Shown here piece after piece: positions 42,094 through 53,512 of a stretch of DNA of 64,000 nucleotides. Position 1 is the first letter of the stretch. Every line of letters begins with the position of its first letter. Origin of the DNA: Pseudonocardia parietis (GTDB taxonomy: Bacteria; Actinomycetota; Actinomycetes; Mycobacteriales; Pseudonocardiaceae); contig NZ_JAGINU010000002.1 of the NCBI RefSeq assembly GCF_017876315.1, positions 124,001 to 188,000 on the forward strand, written 5' to 3'. A program made the position numbers and the translations under genes. The notes under the pieces were generated by a model. It made no database searches and was not told the DNA's origin. It was given only the letters and a program-made list of their open reading frames with translations.

Positions 42094-43469
42094 CAGTTGC
42101 CTCCCTGTCCGGCCGGGCCGGCGCCGTCTGGTCCCTTGCTCGGTGGTGCGTCGCCGAGGTCTTGCGGCGGTGCGGCGAAGTTGTCGGCGGCAGCGCGGCC
42201 CTTCTGGGCTGCGGTCCCGGCCGCCGCGGCGGCCGCACCGGCCGGGCCGGCTGCTGCGGCCGCACCACCTGCTGCGGCGCCCCCGGCGGCGCCGGCGCCG
42301 GCGGCGCCGCCGGCGGCCTTGCCCGCTGCAGCGCCTCCCGTGGGAGTGGCTCCTCGCGCGGCCGCGGCTCCGGAGGATCCGCCCCTCGCAGTGCCACCGC
42401 CCCCTGCGCCACCGCCACCCGGATCGCCGCCCTGCTTCGAGGAGTCCGACGACCCGGTCCATGCCCACGGGGGAGCCGTGCGACCAGCCGATCCACCTCC
42501 GTCACCGGGAGCACCGCCACCGGCCTGCCCGCCCCCGCCTCCAGAACCGCCGGGGGGCAGCGCCTTCTGGGTGCCCCCGGCCGTAGGCGCAGCGGCGCCC
42601 TGGGCCCATCCCGGAGCGCTGCCGGGGCCGGTCATCTCTTGCCGCCGCGAGGACCCGAGCGCTCCCATGGACACTGCGCCGGTGGCGGCACCTGCGATCA
42701 CGCCCCCGGCCGAACCGCCGCCGCCGACACCTACCTGAGCCCAGCTGAAGAACTTCATCGCGGCGGGCAGAGCGATCACGGCGATCAGCAGGACCACGAT
42801 CCCGGTCAGCACGGCGACGAAGTCTTCGCCCTCAGCGACCAGCCCCAACCCGATCGCATAGATCAGCGCGGCCAGCGGTTTGTAGATCACCAGCCCGATC
42901 AACCAGGCCACCATCGTCGGCAGCCACCGGCGGGTGGCGTTGGTCAGCACTCCCGAGGCGGCCAAGGGAAGCAGCGCGACAAGGACCAGGATCGCGGCCT
43001 GCCGGAACAGCAGTAGGAGCCATTGGATCAGGCCGAGGCCCACCACTGCAAACGCGACAACGAATTTCAGGGTAGGGACAATCGCCGCGTGCTCGAATGT
43101 CCTGTTAACCTTCTCGCTAAACTGCGGGAGTACGCCTTCTACCAGTTCCCGCGACAGCGCATCTGCTGCGTTGAGAGCCAGGTTCAGAACGAGTAGGGCG
43201 GTGGCGTTCACGACGGCGAATTTCAACAGGCCGAGACCGACCTCGATCAGTGGTTCACGGCGCCCCGAGATCATCATGCGGCCGATCTGCGTCAGCATGG
43301 ACACCATCAGGATCAGCACAGCGATGGGGCCGACGAAATCGCTCACTCCGCGTACCTGTGTGACCTGCTCCAGCGGAGACGGCACCACTAGCCACCAGGT
43401 CATCAACATGCCCAGAAGCTCGCCCGCGGCGTCCCCGAAGGCATCCGCCAAGGGCTCGATTACGAACAT
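42093..43469 (-). CDS. VirB6/TrbL-like polytopic channel protein
   Basis: A 458-residue inner-channel protein. At least six membrane segments lie between residues 20 and 255 ('FVGPIAVLILMVSMLTQIG', 'VVNATALLVLNLALNAADAL', 'FVVAFAVVGLGLIQWLLLLF', 'AAILVLVALLPLAASGVL', 'FVAVLTGIVVLLIAVIALP'). The last ~190 residues are Gly/Ala/Pro-rich and disordered, as in TrbL proteins of actinobacteria. Such proteins line the DNA path through the membrane. It starts at ATG 43469. Nearest partners are VirB2-like (upstream) and SCO6880-like (overlapping). Confidence 0.8.
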   Translation of the reverse strand: MFVIEPLADAFGDAAGELLGMLMTWWLVVPSPLEQVTQVRGVSDFVGPIAVLILMVSMLTQIGRMMISGRREPLIEVGLGLLKFAVVNATALLVLNLALNAADALSRELVEGVLPQFSEKVNRTFEHAAIVPTLKFVVAFAVVGLGLIQWLLLLFRQAAILVLVALLPLAASGVLTNATRRWLPTMVAWLIGLVIYKPLAALIYAIGLGLVAEGEDFVAVLTGIVVLLIAVIALPAAMKFFSWAQVGVGGGGSAGGVIAGAATGAVSMGALGSSRRQEMTGPGSAPGWAQGAAAPTAGGTQKALPPGGSGGGGGQAGGGAPGDGGGSAGRTAPPWAWTGSSDSSKQGGDPGGGGAGGGGTARGGSSGAAAARGATPTGGAAAGKAAGGAAGAGAAGGAAAGGAAAAAGPAGAAAAAAGTAAQKGRAAADNFAAPPQDLGDAPPSKGPDGAGPAGQGGN

Positions 43470-43507
43470 GTGTGTGCGCGATCCTCGTCAATCAGGCGAA
43501 GGGGAAG

Positions 43508-43816
43508 TTAAACGACCAGCTCGATAATGGACGGAAGAGATCCCATTGCTGCGACACCGAGCAGTACCATTCCAATCTTCTCGATGCCGCTGACTGCGTA
43601 GCCGCTGCGGTTCTTCGAGCCTGCCATGATCAGGCCGGAGCCGATGAGGCCGAACGCGACCGCAACAACGAGTAGGCCGCCTTTAAGTGCGGCGATGAGG
43701 GTCGTGGCGTCCTGTCCGAGTTCCCCGGGGAGCTGGCCTGGGGGCGGGTTCGGGATAAGGGGTGGCATGTTCTGTGGCAGGTGATAGGTGTTGAGGACGC
43801 TGAGGAGTTGAGACAC
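43508..43816 (-). CDS. VirB2/TrbC-like small membrane protein
   Basis: A 102-residue protein with a short Pro-rich N-terminus and two hydrophobic helices ('GGLLVVAVAFGLIGSGLIMA' and 'IEKIGMVLLGVAAMGSLP') joined by a positively charged loop (KNRSG). This is the pilin-like layout of VirB2/TrbC. The position directly before the VirB6-like gene supports this. Start at 43816. Confidence 0.7.
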   Translation of the reverse strand: MSQLLSVLNTYHLPQNMPPLIPNPPPGQLPGELGQDATTLIAALKGGLLVVAVAFGLIGSGLIMAGSKNRSGYAVSGIEKIGMVLLGVAAMGSLPSIIELVV

Positions 43817-43849
43817 GTCGGTGCGCTCCGGAGGTGAGGGTGTCGCTGG

Positions 43850-44332
43850 TCAGGCGGTGCGAGATCGGTGGCCGGTGTTCTGCTTGATGACTTCTCCGAC
43901 CAGCTCCCGCAGGGCCTTGGCGAAGGTGCGCACTCCCTTGGGCAAGTCCTGCTCCGCCTCGGTGAGTACAGTCGCGGCGCGGGTGTGGGGGGACTCGACA
44001 TCGCGCCAATCGGCGACCAACGGGATCCGGACGATCGAGCTCACGTACGGCTCGGTGATGTGCACCTTGTTCTGCGTGTTCGGCCCCCACGAGGCGCCCG
44101 GGACGTCGTCAACGATCGCGAGGACCGGCGGCGGGGCTGCGGCGGGAGTGTGCTGGAGCGCGCGCTGAGCTGAGTGCAACGAGTTCGACGTCGAACGACA
44201 CACCAGCACGTGGACCGGGTGCTTGGCGCGGTAGATCCCATGGTCGTGACCATGGAGCGCTTCGGCTAGCAGAGTTGTGCCGACTCCACCCAGGACACCC
44301 GCCACGATCGGAGGTTCGAGCACGTCTGTCAC
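43850..44332 (-). CDS. Hypothetical protein with degenerate P-loop (MinD/TadZ-like)
   Basis: A 160-residue protein beginning 'VAGVLGGVGTTLLAEALHGH'. The G-G-V-G-T-T motif is the deviant Walker A of ParA/MinD-type proteins but with Thr where the second Lys would be. 'VHVLVCRSTSNSLHSAQRAL' and 'LAIVDDVPGASW' resemble the following strands. The loss of Lys suggests binding without hydrolysis, or a structural role. It leads the VirB2-VirB6-SCO6880-VirB4-VirD4 operon and diverges from the VirB8-like gene. Confidence 0.65.
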   Translation of the reverse strand: MTDVLEPPIVAGVLGGVGTTLLAEALHGHDHGIYRAKHPVHVLVCRSTSNSLHSAQRALQHTPAAAPPPVLAIVDDVPGASWGPNTQNKVHITEPYVSSIVRIPLVADWRDVESPHTRAATVLTEAEQDLPKGVRTFAKALRELVGEVIKQNTGHRSRTA

Positions 44333-44377
44333 CGTCCTCAGACTGACAATTTTTAGGCCATCGATAGACTACACTTC

Positions 44378-44412
44378 GTATCTTCTTGAGTGGCAAGAAG
44401 ATACGTATCTTG
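44378..44412. promoter_or_regulatory. Perfect 11-bp dyad plus third half-site between divergent T4SS genes
   Basis: GTATCTTCTTG (44378-44388) and CAAGAAGATAC (44394-44404) are perfect inverted repeats around AGTGG. A third copy, GTATCTTG, follows at once (44405-44412). It sits 46 bases from the start at 44332 and 13 bases from the start at 44426, so a repressor here could control both directions. The GTATC core is shared with the dyads at 18604 and 28037. Confidence 0.7.
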
Positions 44413-44425
44413 TGGGGGTTCCGAC

Positions 44426-45031
44426 GTGTCTCTGATTGAGTCCGGCCCGGACGACGCGCCGCAGGGGCGGCTGCGCAAGGTCGCGCGATGGGCGGGGATA
44501 GGCGTCGCGGCCGGCCTGCTCATCGGCGGCATGTACGCGGCCTGTGTCCCCGGCCAGCAGGCCGGTTCCCGACCGCACGATGAGGGCACGGCAAGCGTCC
44601 CACCGACCGCAGGGCCCCAGGCAGTTCCCGACGGCGACCCGCTGATGACCGCGCGCCGCTGGCTGGAGGCCTCTCGAACCGTGAGCTTCACCGACCCGCG
44701 CCCGGTCACCTGGACCGATCGGGTCGCACCGGTGCTGACCGGCGCCGCAGCGCAGGAGAACACCGCCACCGCGCAGAACACCGCGACCGGGGCGGGGTGG
44801 GAGCAGCTGGTCGCCGACCGGTGCAGCACCGCGGTCAGCGACGTCGACGCGGTGATCCCCCCGGAGGCGCCCCGAACCGAACAACAGGTCTATGTCCAGG
44901 TGATAGGGACGGTCCGGACAGGATGCGAGCAGTCCGACGGGCTGAACATCCCCGCGGAGCGGGCGGCGGCGACCCTGGCGGTCACCCTCGAGCCGGACGG
45001 TCTGTGGCGCGTGAGCGACCGGCTGTACTGA
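44426..45031 (+). CDS. VirB8/TcpC-like membrane protein
   Basis: A 201-residue protein, chosen from GTG 44426 (GGGGG 8 bases upstream); an earlier GTG at 44390 lies inside the operator. A membrane segment lies at about 18-38 ('WAGIGVAAGLLIGGMYAACV'). The exported part 'LMTARRWLEASRTVSFTDPR' to 'AVTLEPDGLWRVSDRLY' resembles the NTF2-like fold of VirB8/TcpC, which scaffolds T4SS channels. It is the only forward gene in the secretion block. Confidence 0.65.
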   Translation: MSLIESGPDDAPQGRLRKVARWAGIGVAAGLLIGGMYAACVPGQQAGSRPHDEGTASVPPTAGPQAVPDGDPLMTARRWLEASRTVSFTDPRPVTWTDRVAPVLTGAAAQENTATAQNTATGAGWEQLVADRCSTAVSDVDAVIPPEAPRTEQQVYVQVIGTVRTGCEQSDGLNIPAERAAATLAVTLEPDGLWRVSDRLY

Positions 45032-45060
45032 GCCGGCCTGGCCACCGACGACCGGCAGAC

Positions 45061-45978
45061 TCACCCGCCGGCGCGGCCGGAGCCCGTCATGGAGGCGGAG
45101 TCCGCGGCGTCGTAGATGGTGCGGGCCGCGTCCCCGAACAGCGGCGAGACCAACGACGTGTCGTCGCCGCCGGAGACCACCCCGATGACCTGACCACGCC
45201 CATCGGCCGCGTCCGGGCCGGTCAGCCACGGGCCGCCGGAGGCGCCCTCGGTCATGTCGCACTCCATCGCGAGCACCTGTCCTGCAGGCTGGCCGGGTTC
45301 GCGGGCGAAGTCCTCCACCGCGGCAGCCCCGATACAGCCGCGCAGCGACTGGCCGTCGTAGCTGCCCAGCGCGGGATAGCCGAGCGCGGCAACCTCGGCC
45401 TGCTCGCCGACCGACCAGCGGATTCCCTGGGCGCCGAGGACCTGCTCGGGCAGCCGACCCTCGCGCGGCAGCAGGGACACGAACGCGAAATCGGTGTCGG
45501 CAGCGACGTCCTCGATCGGGGAGTTGGCCTGCTGCCAGGCCGGGGGCAGGTAGGCGGTGTCGACCGCCCAGTGCCCGTACGGCTCTTCCCCGCCAGCCCA
45601 TCCCGGAATGAAATGCGCGCCATCGAGCCGCCAGGCACCGTCGAGCCACACACAGTGTGCCGCGGTGGCCAGCAGCCGCCGGGACTGAGACGCGACCACG
45701 GCGGCCGAGCACTGGTGGCGGCCACCGTCGACGACCAGGACACCGACCGACGAGGCCGAGAGCCCGCCGACGATCGGGCCAGCCTGCCCACGCACCGGAG
45801 GCCCGCCACCTGGACCGTCACCGGGCGGGCCCGGGGCGGCCACCGCCCGCCATGCCGCGGCCGCCCCGAGCCCCGTCACCCGCGCCCCAGGCGGGGAGTC
45901 GGCGACCGGGAGCACGCACGCCAGGGCCACGGCTACCACCGCGGCCACTGGCAGCGTGCTCATGCTGCGGATCTTCAT
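45061..45978 (-). CDS. Exported trypsin-like serine protease
   Basis: A 305-residue protein with a signal peptide ('LPVAAVVAVALACVLPVADS'). The catalytic triad is complete: H108 in 'LLATAAHCVW', D163 in 'DTDFAFVSL' and S247 in 'TEGASGGPWL'. Paired cysteines flank His and Ser as in trypsin-like enzymes. The fold and length are normal for small actinobacterial S1 proteases. It is embedded in the secretion cluster, only 14 bases from the Rpf gene, so it may process wall or channel proteins during assembly. Confidence 0.85.
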   Translation of the reverse strand: MKIRSMSTLPVAAVVAVALACVLPVADSPPGARVTGLGAAAAWRAVAAPGPPGDGPGGGPPVRGQAGPIVGGLSASSVGVLVVDGGRHQCSAAVVASQSRRLLATAAHCVWLDGAWRLDGAHFIPGWAGGEEPYGHWAVDTAYLPPAWQQANSPIEDVAADTDFAFVSLLPREGRLPEQVLGAQGIRWSVGEQAEVAALGYPALGSYDGQSLRGCIGAAAVEDFAREPGQPAGQVLAMECDMTEGASGGPWLTGPDAADGRGQVIGVVSGGDDTSLVSPLFGDAARTIYDAADSASMTGSGRAGG

Positions 45979-45992
45979 CAGGTTCGTCGGCT

Positions 45993-48482
<2,490 letters not shown>

Positions 48483-48573
48483 GTCACGGACTCCGTGAAT
48501 GTGATCGGGGGTGCTCACCGGAAATCGGAACTCGGGATACGCGCCGAGCGCGTCAGCGGAGTGCGGCCATCGA

Positions 48574-49668
48574 TCAGCCCTTGCTGTTCTGTTCTTCGGT
48601 CAGTGATGTGCTCGATTCGGAATCCGTGGATCCCTCACTGCCTTCGGAATCGGTCGACGAGCCCTCGCCCTCGCCGACGGAGTACTGTTTGACCCAGTCG
48701 ACGTGCATCTCTCCGGGCAGGCCGTCGTTGTTGCCCTCGGGGAACCAGTCGAGCTGGATGCACAGGTGCATCGGCCCGGGTGGCAGGATCGAGGTGTCTT
48801 CGGTTTTCCACCACTCCTCGCCGTCGAGGAACGCCGTGACACCGTCCGGGGTCCATTCGACCGCCCAGTTGTGCCATTCAGTGGCGTCGACTTCGACTTG
48901 CCCTTGGACCTGAGAGTTGTCGGCGCCGTAGTGCAGGAAGATGTTCACCTCGTTGCGGTCCTGGCTCATGATCTCCATGAAGTCGATCTCCCCGCCGACG
49001 GGGAAGTTCTCCGCGGTGGGCCACAGCAGCAGCAACGAGTTGTAGGCAGCGGAGCCCTTCGGGGCCTTCACCCGACCCTCCCAGCGGCCGTACTGCTGGG
49101 AATGGCTCGACCACGCCATGCCTCCGGTGGTGCCGTCTCCGGTGCCCTCGATCGTGAGGATCCCGTCGGAGACCGACGCGGCATCCGGGCTACGGACCCC
49201 GTTGCCGGCGTGCCCGGGACCGTCATAGAAGTTCCAGCCGTCGAGGTCCTCGAAGTCGTCGACCACGTCCGGCTCGCCCCAGTCGAACGCCTCCGCCGCG
49301 GTCGTCCCCTGATCGTCGGAGCCAGAGCTCGAACCACCGCCAGAACCCGACCCCGAACCCCCGCCGGACCCGCTACCGGACCCAGAGCCGCCGCCGGAAC
49401 CAGCGTCGTCCTGGTCGTCGCCTCCGCTCCCACCGGAGCCGGTCTCGTGGCAGGAATCCGGGACGAAGGCAGGCTCGTCGGCACCCTCGCTGATCAGAGC
49501 CTCACGGATGCGCTTGGCGCGCTTGGAGCTGTCGCCTTCCAACTCGGCGAGCACGTGAGAAGCAGTGATCCGCCACTCGCAGTCCACGCCGTCTGCCGGG
49601 GCGGCCAAGACGCTCCCGGTCAGTGAAGTGGTCAGCGCGAGCGCCACGCCGGCCAGCTTCTGTCTCAC
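48574..49668 (-). CDS. Exported GH16-family glycoside hydrolase
   Basis: A 364-residue protein. A signal peptide ('LAGVALALTTSLTGSVLAAP') is followed by a small helical domain, then a Gly/Ser linker (about 75-125). The GH16 jelly-roll has catalytic E227-x-D229-x-x-E232 in 'GGEIDFMEIM'. The acidic Ser/Asp/Glu tail resembles the stalk of the neighbouring Rpf protein. GH16 enzymes cut beta-1,3/1,4-glucans and galactans. The GTG 49668 start overlaps the ParA/MinD-like stop. A glucanase in a conjugation operon is unusual; it could loosen a polysaccharide coat of the partner cell. Confidence 0.85.
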   Translation of the reverse strand: MRQKLAGVALALTTSLTGSVLAAPADGVDCEWRITASHVLAELEGDSSKRAKRIREALISEGADEPAFVPDSCHETGSGGSGGDDQDDAGSGGGSGSGSGSGGGSGSGSGGGSSSGSDDQGTTAAEAFDWGEPDVVDDFEDLDGWNFYDGPGHAGNGVRSPDAASVSDGILTIEGTGDGTTGGMAWSSHSQQYGRWEGRVKAPKGSAAYNSLLLLWPTAENFPVGGEIDFMEIMSQDRNEVNIFLHYGADNSQVQGQVEVDATEWHNWAVEWTPDGVTAFLDGEEWWKTEDTSILPPGPMHLCIQLDWFPEGNNDGLPGEMHVDWVKQYSVGEGEGSSTDSEGSEGSTDSESSTSLTEEQNSKG

Positions 49669-51074
49669 TCCCGGCTCGTCTCGGTGCGGAACCCGTGCGT
49701 GGCCAACCCTCCGTGGCGGGGGTGGTTGAAGTTGTCCGCGACGGTGGCGGCCAGTTCGAGAGCAGCGTCGCGGGTCGCCGGGGCCAGCGCATCGAAGTCG
49801 ATCTGGCTGCCGGCCTGCAGGTGCGGATCTTGCGGAAGCTCGATCACTGCGCGGCAGCGGGCGTCGAAGTAGCTACGGATCACCGACTCGTCGATTTGCG
49901 ACGAGTGGCGATCACGGGAGAGCACCACGATCACGTGCTCGAGCAGAGCTTCGTGGCCGTGGGTGGCCAGCCAGTGCATCGTCTTGCGGGCCCGCGATGC
50001 GCCGTCGTGCGTCGGAGCACCGACGATGACCAGCGAGTCGGCGTGGGTGAGAGTGGCTTGCAGCGCCGAGTGCATCAGCCCGGTACCCGAGTCGGTGATG
50101 ATCGCCTCGAAATAGCGAGACAGAAGCTTGAGTACCGCCTCGTAATCGGTAGCCGAGAAGGCCTCCGACAGCTCAGGGTCCTGCTCGCTGGTCAGGACCT
50201 GCAGCCGCCGGGTGAGGTGGGTGTAGCGGGCCAGGTCGGTCGAGGAACGGATGTTGTCGAGATTGTCGAGCAGGTCGCGGACGGTGCTCTGCGCGGCGAG
50301 CTTCTCCCCGACCAGGCGATCCCCGAGGGTGCCCGCATCGGGGTTGGCGTCAATGGCGATGACGCGGTCCCCGCGATACTCGGCCAGCGCCAGGCCCAGT
50401 GTCGAGGTCACCGTCGTCTTTCCGACTCCGCCCTTGAGGCTGATGACAGCGGTGCTGTGCGCGCCGTGCAGCCGAGTCTGAATCCGCTCCAGCTGCTTCC
50501 GCAGCCGCACCTCTGCCTGCGACAGGCCGGGGTTGATGCGCCCGTTCGTGACGGCATAGCAGAACCCGCGCCACCCCTCGGTCGGGCGGGCCTTGCGCTG
50601 TCGAACGGCGCCGCTCAGCAGGTCATCATCATCGGCCTCCCACGGCGGTCGGTAGGCCCCTGGCTGGTCCGGGGCGTAAGCCCCCGGGGGATTCGTCGGT
50701 GACGGGGCAGCAGGGCGGGGAAGCTCGGCCGCCGGGGCGCCGACCGGCGGGGCGGCCTCGCGACTGCCCTGTGCCGGGGCGGCGCCGGGGGGCGTAGGAG
50801 CCCGACGATCCGGGGTCGGCGAGCCGCTGTGCTCTCCGGTCGCTGCCCGAGCGGGGCCGTCGTCACCGCCGGCGTCATCGCGTTCCTCGCCTTGCGCCCA
50901 GGGGAGCGGAGCGGGCCGCAGCCGCGCACGACGACCGTCGATCGGAGTCGGCGCGCTGGCGGTGGCCTCGGGGCTGTGCGCGGTGGCATCGCTGACGGCC
51001 GGGGCGTCCCAGCCGCGCTGCAGCGACGGCGACGGGACGGTCGAGGAGGGTTCGGGGGCGGATGCGTTGCTCAT
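49665..51074 (-). CDS. ParA/MinD-like ATPase with long disordered N-terminus
   Basis: 469 residues from ATG 51074. The first ~190 are Pro/Ala-rich and disordered. The ATPase domain has the deviant Walker A 'KGGVGKTTVTS' from K214, a switch I region 'AIDANPDAGTLGD' and 'FEAIITDSGTGLMHSAL' as the Walker B/switch II region. This layout matches the MinD-like proteins of actinobacterial secretion and conjugation loci more than plasmid ParA, and no ParB partner is seen nearby. It may place the secretion machine at the septum or pole. Confidence 0.82.
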   Translation of the reverse strand: MSNASAPEPSSTVPSPSLQRGWDAPAVSDATAHSPEATASAPTPIDGRRARLRPAPLPWAQGEERDDAGGDDGPARAATGEHSGSPTPDRRAPTPPGAAPAQGSREAAPPVGAPAAELPRPAAPSPTNPPGAYAPDQPGAYRPPWEADDDDLLSGAVRQRKARPTEGWRGFCYAVTNGRINPGLSQAEVRLRKQLERIQTRLHGAHSTAVISLKGGVGKTTVTSTLGLALAEYRGDRVIAIDANPDAGTLGDRLVGEKLAAQSTVRDLLDNLDNIRSSTDLARYTHLTRRLQVLTSEQDPELSEAFSATDYEAVLKLLSRYFEAIITDSGTGLMHSALQATLTHADSLVIVGAPTHDGASRARKTMHWLATHGHEALLEHVIVVLSRDRHSSQIDESVIRSYFDARCRAVIELPQDPHLQAGSQIDFDALAPATRDAALELAATVADNFNHPRHGGLATHGFRTETSRE

Positions 51075-51136
51075 GAGGAGTCCCAGTCGTGAACGAGAGA
51101 GGGCAGGAGACGAGATGAGTGCCGTAAGCGCGGCGG

Positions 51137-52246
51137 TCAGCCGCTGTCGGTGGGAGGCAGGGCGAACAGCTCGACGACCAGGTGACCGAGGTCGTGGCGG
51201 CGGACCGGGATGCCCAGCCGCTGCCAGATGCTCATCACCTGCCGCCACCCCGGGGCACTCGCCGCGGGAACCGACGACCACCGCGCGCCCAGCGGAAGCT
51301 CCGCTCGGGGAGGCGAGGGCCCGGCCGTGCCCTCGGCGGCGGAGCCGGTTTCCGCGCCATGGCTCTCACCGGCCGAAGCGTGGTCGTCGGCGTCGGCCGC
51401 GGCCGCCGGGTCCGGAACGGCGGTCCGCTCGAACACTTCGACGAGCACCTTCACGTCGATGGTGATGCCGTGGCTGTAGGGCAGGACCTCACCGGCGCGG
51501 GCGTGCACGGCTCGCCACCGACCCTTGCCCGGCTTGTCGCCGGGCCAACCCAACAGAGCGTCCGAGCGCCGCGCGAGGTAGGGCTCGAGGGCGAGCTGGC
51601 GACGATCCGGGTCGTCTTCGTCGCAGGACAGGTAGTCCAACGCGAAGCACTCCGCGAGCTGGCGAGCCTCATCGACACCGACCGGGCGCAGCGCCTCGAC
51701 CGGTCGGTCGACCGTGGTGCGCGTGGCGCGGGCGTCGTCGCTCGCTCGTCCGGACGGGAGGTAGAGGTCCTGGTCCGCGCGGTCCTGGGTGACCCAGCGC
51801 CCGGACGGCAGCGGACTCTGCGGGATCTCGGAGGCCCGGTCTTGCGCGGGCTGCGGCGCGGGAAACGTGACCGTCAGCTCGGAGTAGTCCTCCGGCGCGA
51901 GGGTGGGCTGTGTCGGGCTCTCCCGGTATTTGACCGGCGTGCCGTTGACCGAGCCATGGGGGTCGTCGGGGAAGTCCCGGTCGTCGTAGTCGAGTCCCTG
52001 GCCGGGGTCGTGGAACTCGTGCTCGTAGTCGGAGTGCGAACCCGGTCGCTCGGCGCTGGCGCCGTACGCGACCTCGTCAACGAGCCCCGCACTGCCCGAC
52101 GCTGCGGCATCGTCACTGACCGTGGCCGACGAATGGCTTGATGAGGCGGGGCGACGACCCCGGGACTGAGCGGGTGCCTCGTCCGCGCCCCACCACGGGG
52201 GCAGCGTCGGAGGCGCCGCACGCGTACGCCGGCCGATCACCACCAA
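51137..52246 (-). CDS. Hypothetical protein with possible TcpC/NTF2-like domain
   Basis: 369 residues from TTG 52246 (GTG 52243 possible; GGAGGTGAGA upstream). The first ~160 residues are acidic and disordered. A folded domain at about 180-275 ('DEARQLAECFALDYLSCDED' ... 'TIDVKVLVEVFERT') resembles the NTF2-like repeat of conjugative TcpC proteins. A C-terminal domain ends 'IPVRRHDLGHLVVELFALPP'. There is no membrane segment. It leads the reverse-strand cluster and is transcribed toward the ParA/MinD-like gene. Confidence 0.6.
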   Translation of the reverse strand: MVVIGRRTRAAPPTLPPWWGADEAPAQSRGRRPASSSHSSATVSDDAAASGSAGLVDEVAYGASAERPGSHSDYEHEFHDPGQGLDYDDRDFPDDPHGSVNGTPVKYRESPTQPTLAPEDYSELTVTFPAPQPAQDRASEIPQSPLPSGRWVTQDRADQDLYLPSGRASDDARATRTTVDRPVEALRPVGVDEARQLAECFALDYLSCDEDDPDRRQLALEPYLARRSDALLGWPGDKPGKGRWRAVHARAGEVLPYSHGITIDVKVLVEVFERTAVPDPAAAADADDHASAGESHGAETGSAAEGTAGPSPPRAELPLGARWSSVPAASAPGWRQVMSIWQRLGIPVRRHDLGHLVVELFALPPTDSG

Positions 52247-52534
52247 GTCTCACCTCCGCACGTCAGCCGCCCCGCTGCGAGCTCACCTCCCACAGCACGG
52301 AGGCAAGCGTGAAGACAGCTGTCAGCGAGCGAACTGTACTACATCGTCATTATCTAAATATACGTTGAGTATCAACTGTGACGACGCAGATGTTGGGCCT
52401 TGGCGGAGCCCGGTCCGGGCGTGCGGCTGATGTCGGTGCGGAGGGTGACTGGCGAGTAGGCTTCGTCCCGCTCGCCCCGCGTAGCCCGGGAGCTTGCTGC
52501 TGACGGGAGTAGCCGAACGAAGGAACGCAGCGCC
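52247..52534. promoter_or_regulatory. Divergent promoter region upstream of the EspR-like regulator
   Basis: The AT-richest spot of this part (TCATTATCTAAATATACG at about 52346-52363) is followed by a small dyad GTTGA-GTA-TCAAC (52364-52376), a relative of the GTATCAAC half-site at 18604. It lies between divergent genes, so promoters for both are expected. No exact -35/-10 pair is assigned. Confidence 0.5.
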
Positions 52535-53389
52535 ATGGCCGATGAACACAGCACGCAGGCGGCGAACGGTGCGCGCAGTGAATCGGCGAAGAGAGTTGCG
52601 TCCAGCCGACCGGCAGCAGAAAGCACGGCGAATTCCGGAGACGGACCCGCTGTGGTCGACGAGGCGTTCGTCGACCGGCTGAACAACCTCTTCGCCGCGG
52701 TACTGCAGGCCAATGGTCAGGAGTACTCGGTCTCCTATGCGGTCCGCTGGGTCAACGCCACCGGCGGAGGGACCTCCCGGGAGCGCATCAACGCGCTCCG
52801 GAAGGGGAAGCCCGTCAAAGACCTGCGGCCCGACTCCGACGAAGCCGCCAAGATCGCCGCGTTCTTTCGTGTCCCCACGTCCTACTTCCTCGACCCGGTG
52901 CCGCCGGAGATCGACGGGGCCGAACAGAACCGGCTCATCCAGCAGCGACTGAGCAGCTACCGCCGGGGGACGATCCCCCAGCGCGTGTACTACCTGTTCA
53001 CCACCGTCGTGCAGGCTGACGGGCGCCCGTACCCGGCCACCGACGTGGCGCGGTGGATCAACGCCAACGGCGGCAAGATCACCAACGTCTACATCCAGAA
53101 ACTGGCCTCCGGCGAGCGCGGGGAGCGGCCGCAGGCGTCATACCTGCAATGGATCGGGAAGTTCTTCGGCGTCGGCCTCAGCTTCTTCTACGACGAAGAC
53201 CCGCCGGAGATCGACGGGCAATACCAGAACGCCATCATCATGCTGCGCGACCCCGACAGCGCCGAGCTCCAACAGCTCTACGGCCGACTCAGCCCCCTCC
53301 AGCAGGAAGGCGTGCGCCAGCTGATGATCACACTGGCCCGTGACAACGACCCCACGTTCGTTGAGCCACAGCGCGAACACGCCGACTGA
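52535..53389 (+). CDS. EspR-like regulator with two HTH modules
   Basis: 284 residues. Two similar XRE-type modules lie at about 45-128 ('DRLNNLFAAVLQANGQEYSV' ... 'IAAFFRVPTSYFLDPVPPEID') and 150-230 ('YYLFTTVVQADGRPYPATDV' ... 'IGKFFGVGLSFFYDEDPPEID'). Each resembles mycobacterial EspR, a nucleoid-associated regulator of ESX-1, which has one such module. The C-terminus 'LYGRLSPLQQEGVRQLMITL' matches EspR's dimer domain. Tandem fusion could let one chain bind two sites. A degraded copy of the C-terminal third lies at 55750-55970. Confidence 0.78.
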   Translation: MADEHSTQAANGARSESAKRVASSRPAAESTANSGDGPAVVDEAFVDRLNNLFAAVLQANGQEYSVSYAVRWVNATGGGTSRERINALRKGKPVKDLRPDSDEAAKIAAFFRVPTSYFLDPVPPEIDGAEQNRLIQQRLSSYRRGTIPQRVYYLFTTVVQADGRPYPATDVARWINANGGKITNVYIQKLASGERGERPQASYLQWIGKFFGVGLSFFYDEDPPEIDGQYQNAIIMLRDPDSAELQQLYGRLSPLQQEGVRQLMITLARDNDPTFVEPQREHAD

Positions 53390-53512
53390 ACCGAGGCGGT
53401 AGCGGCAACGAGACATCGTGCCGCGACCAGCGCCCGGACCAGCTGAAATCGAGGCACACAGCCTCGGAGTGTGAGCCACGCGCAAGTTGGCTAGCCGGGT
53501 ACGGTTGGGGTT

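Noticed and set aside
49665..51074. Plasmid partition ParA
   Set aside because: No ParB or parS-like repeats nearby; linkage to T4SS and wall enzymes favours a MinD-type positioning role.
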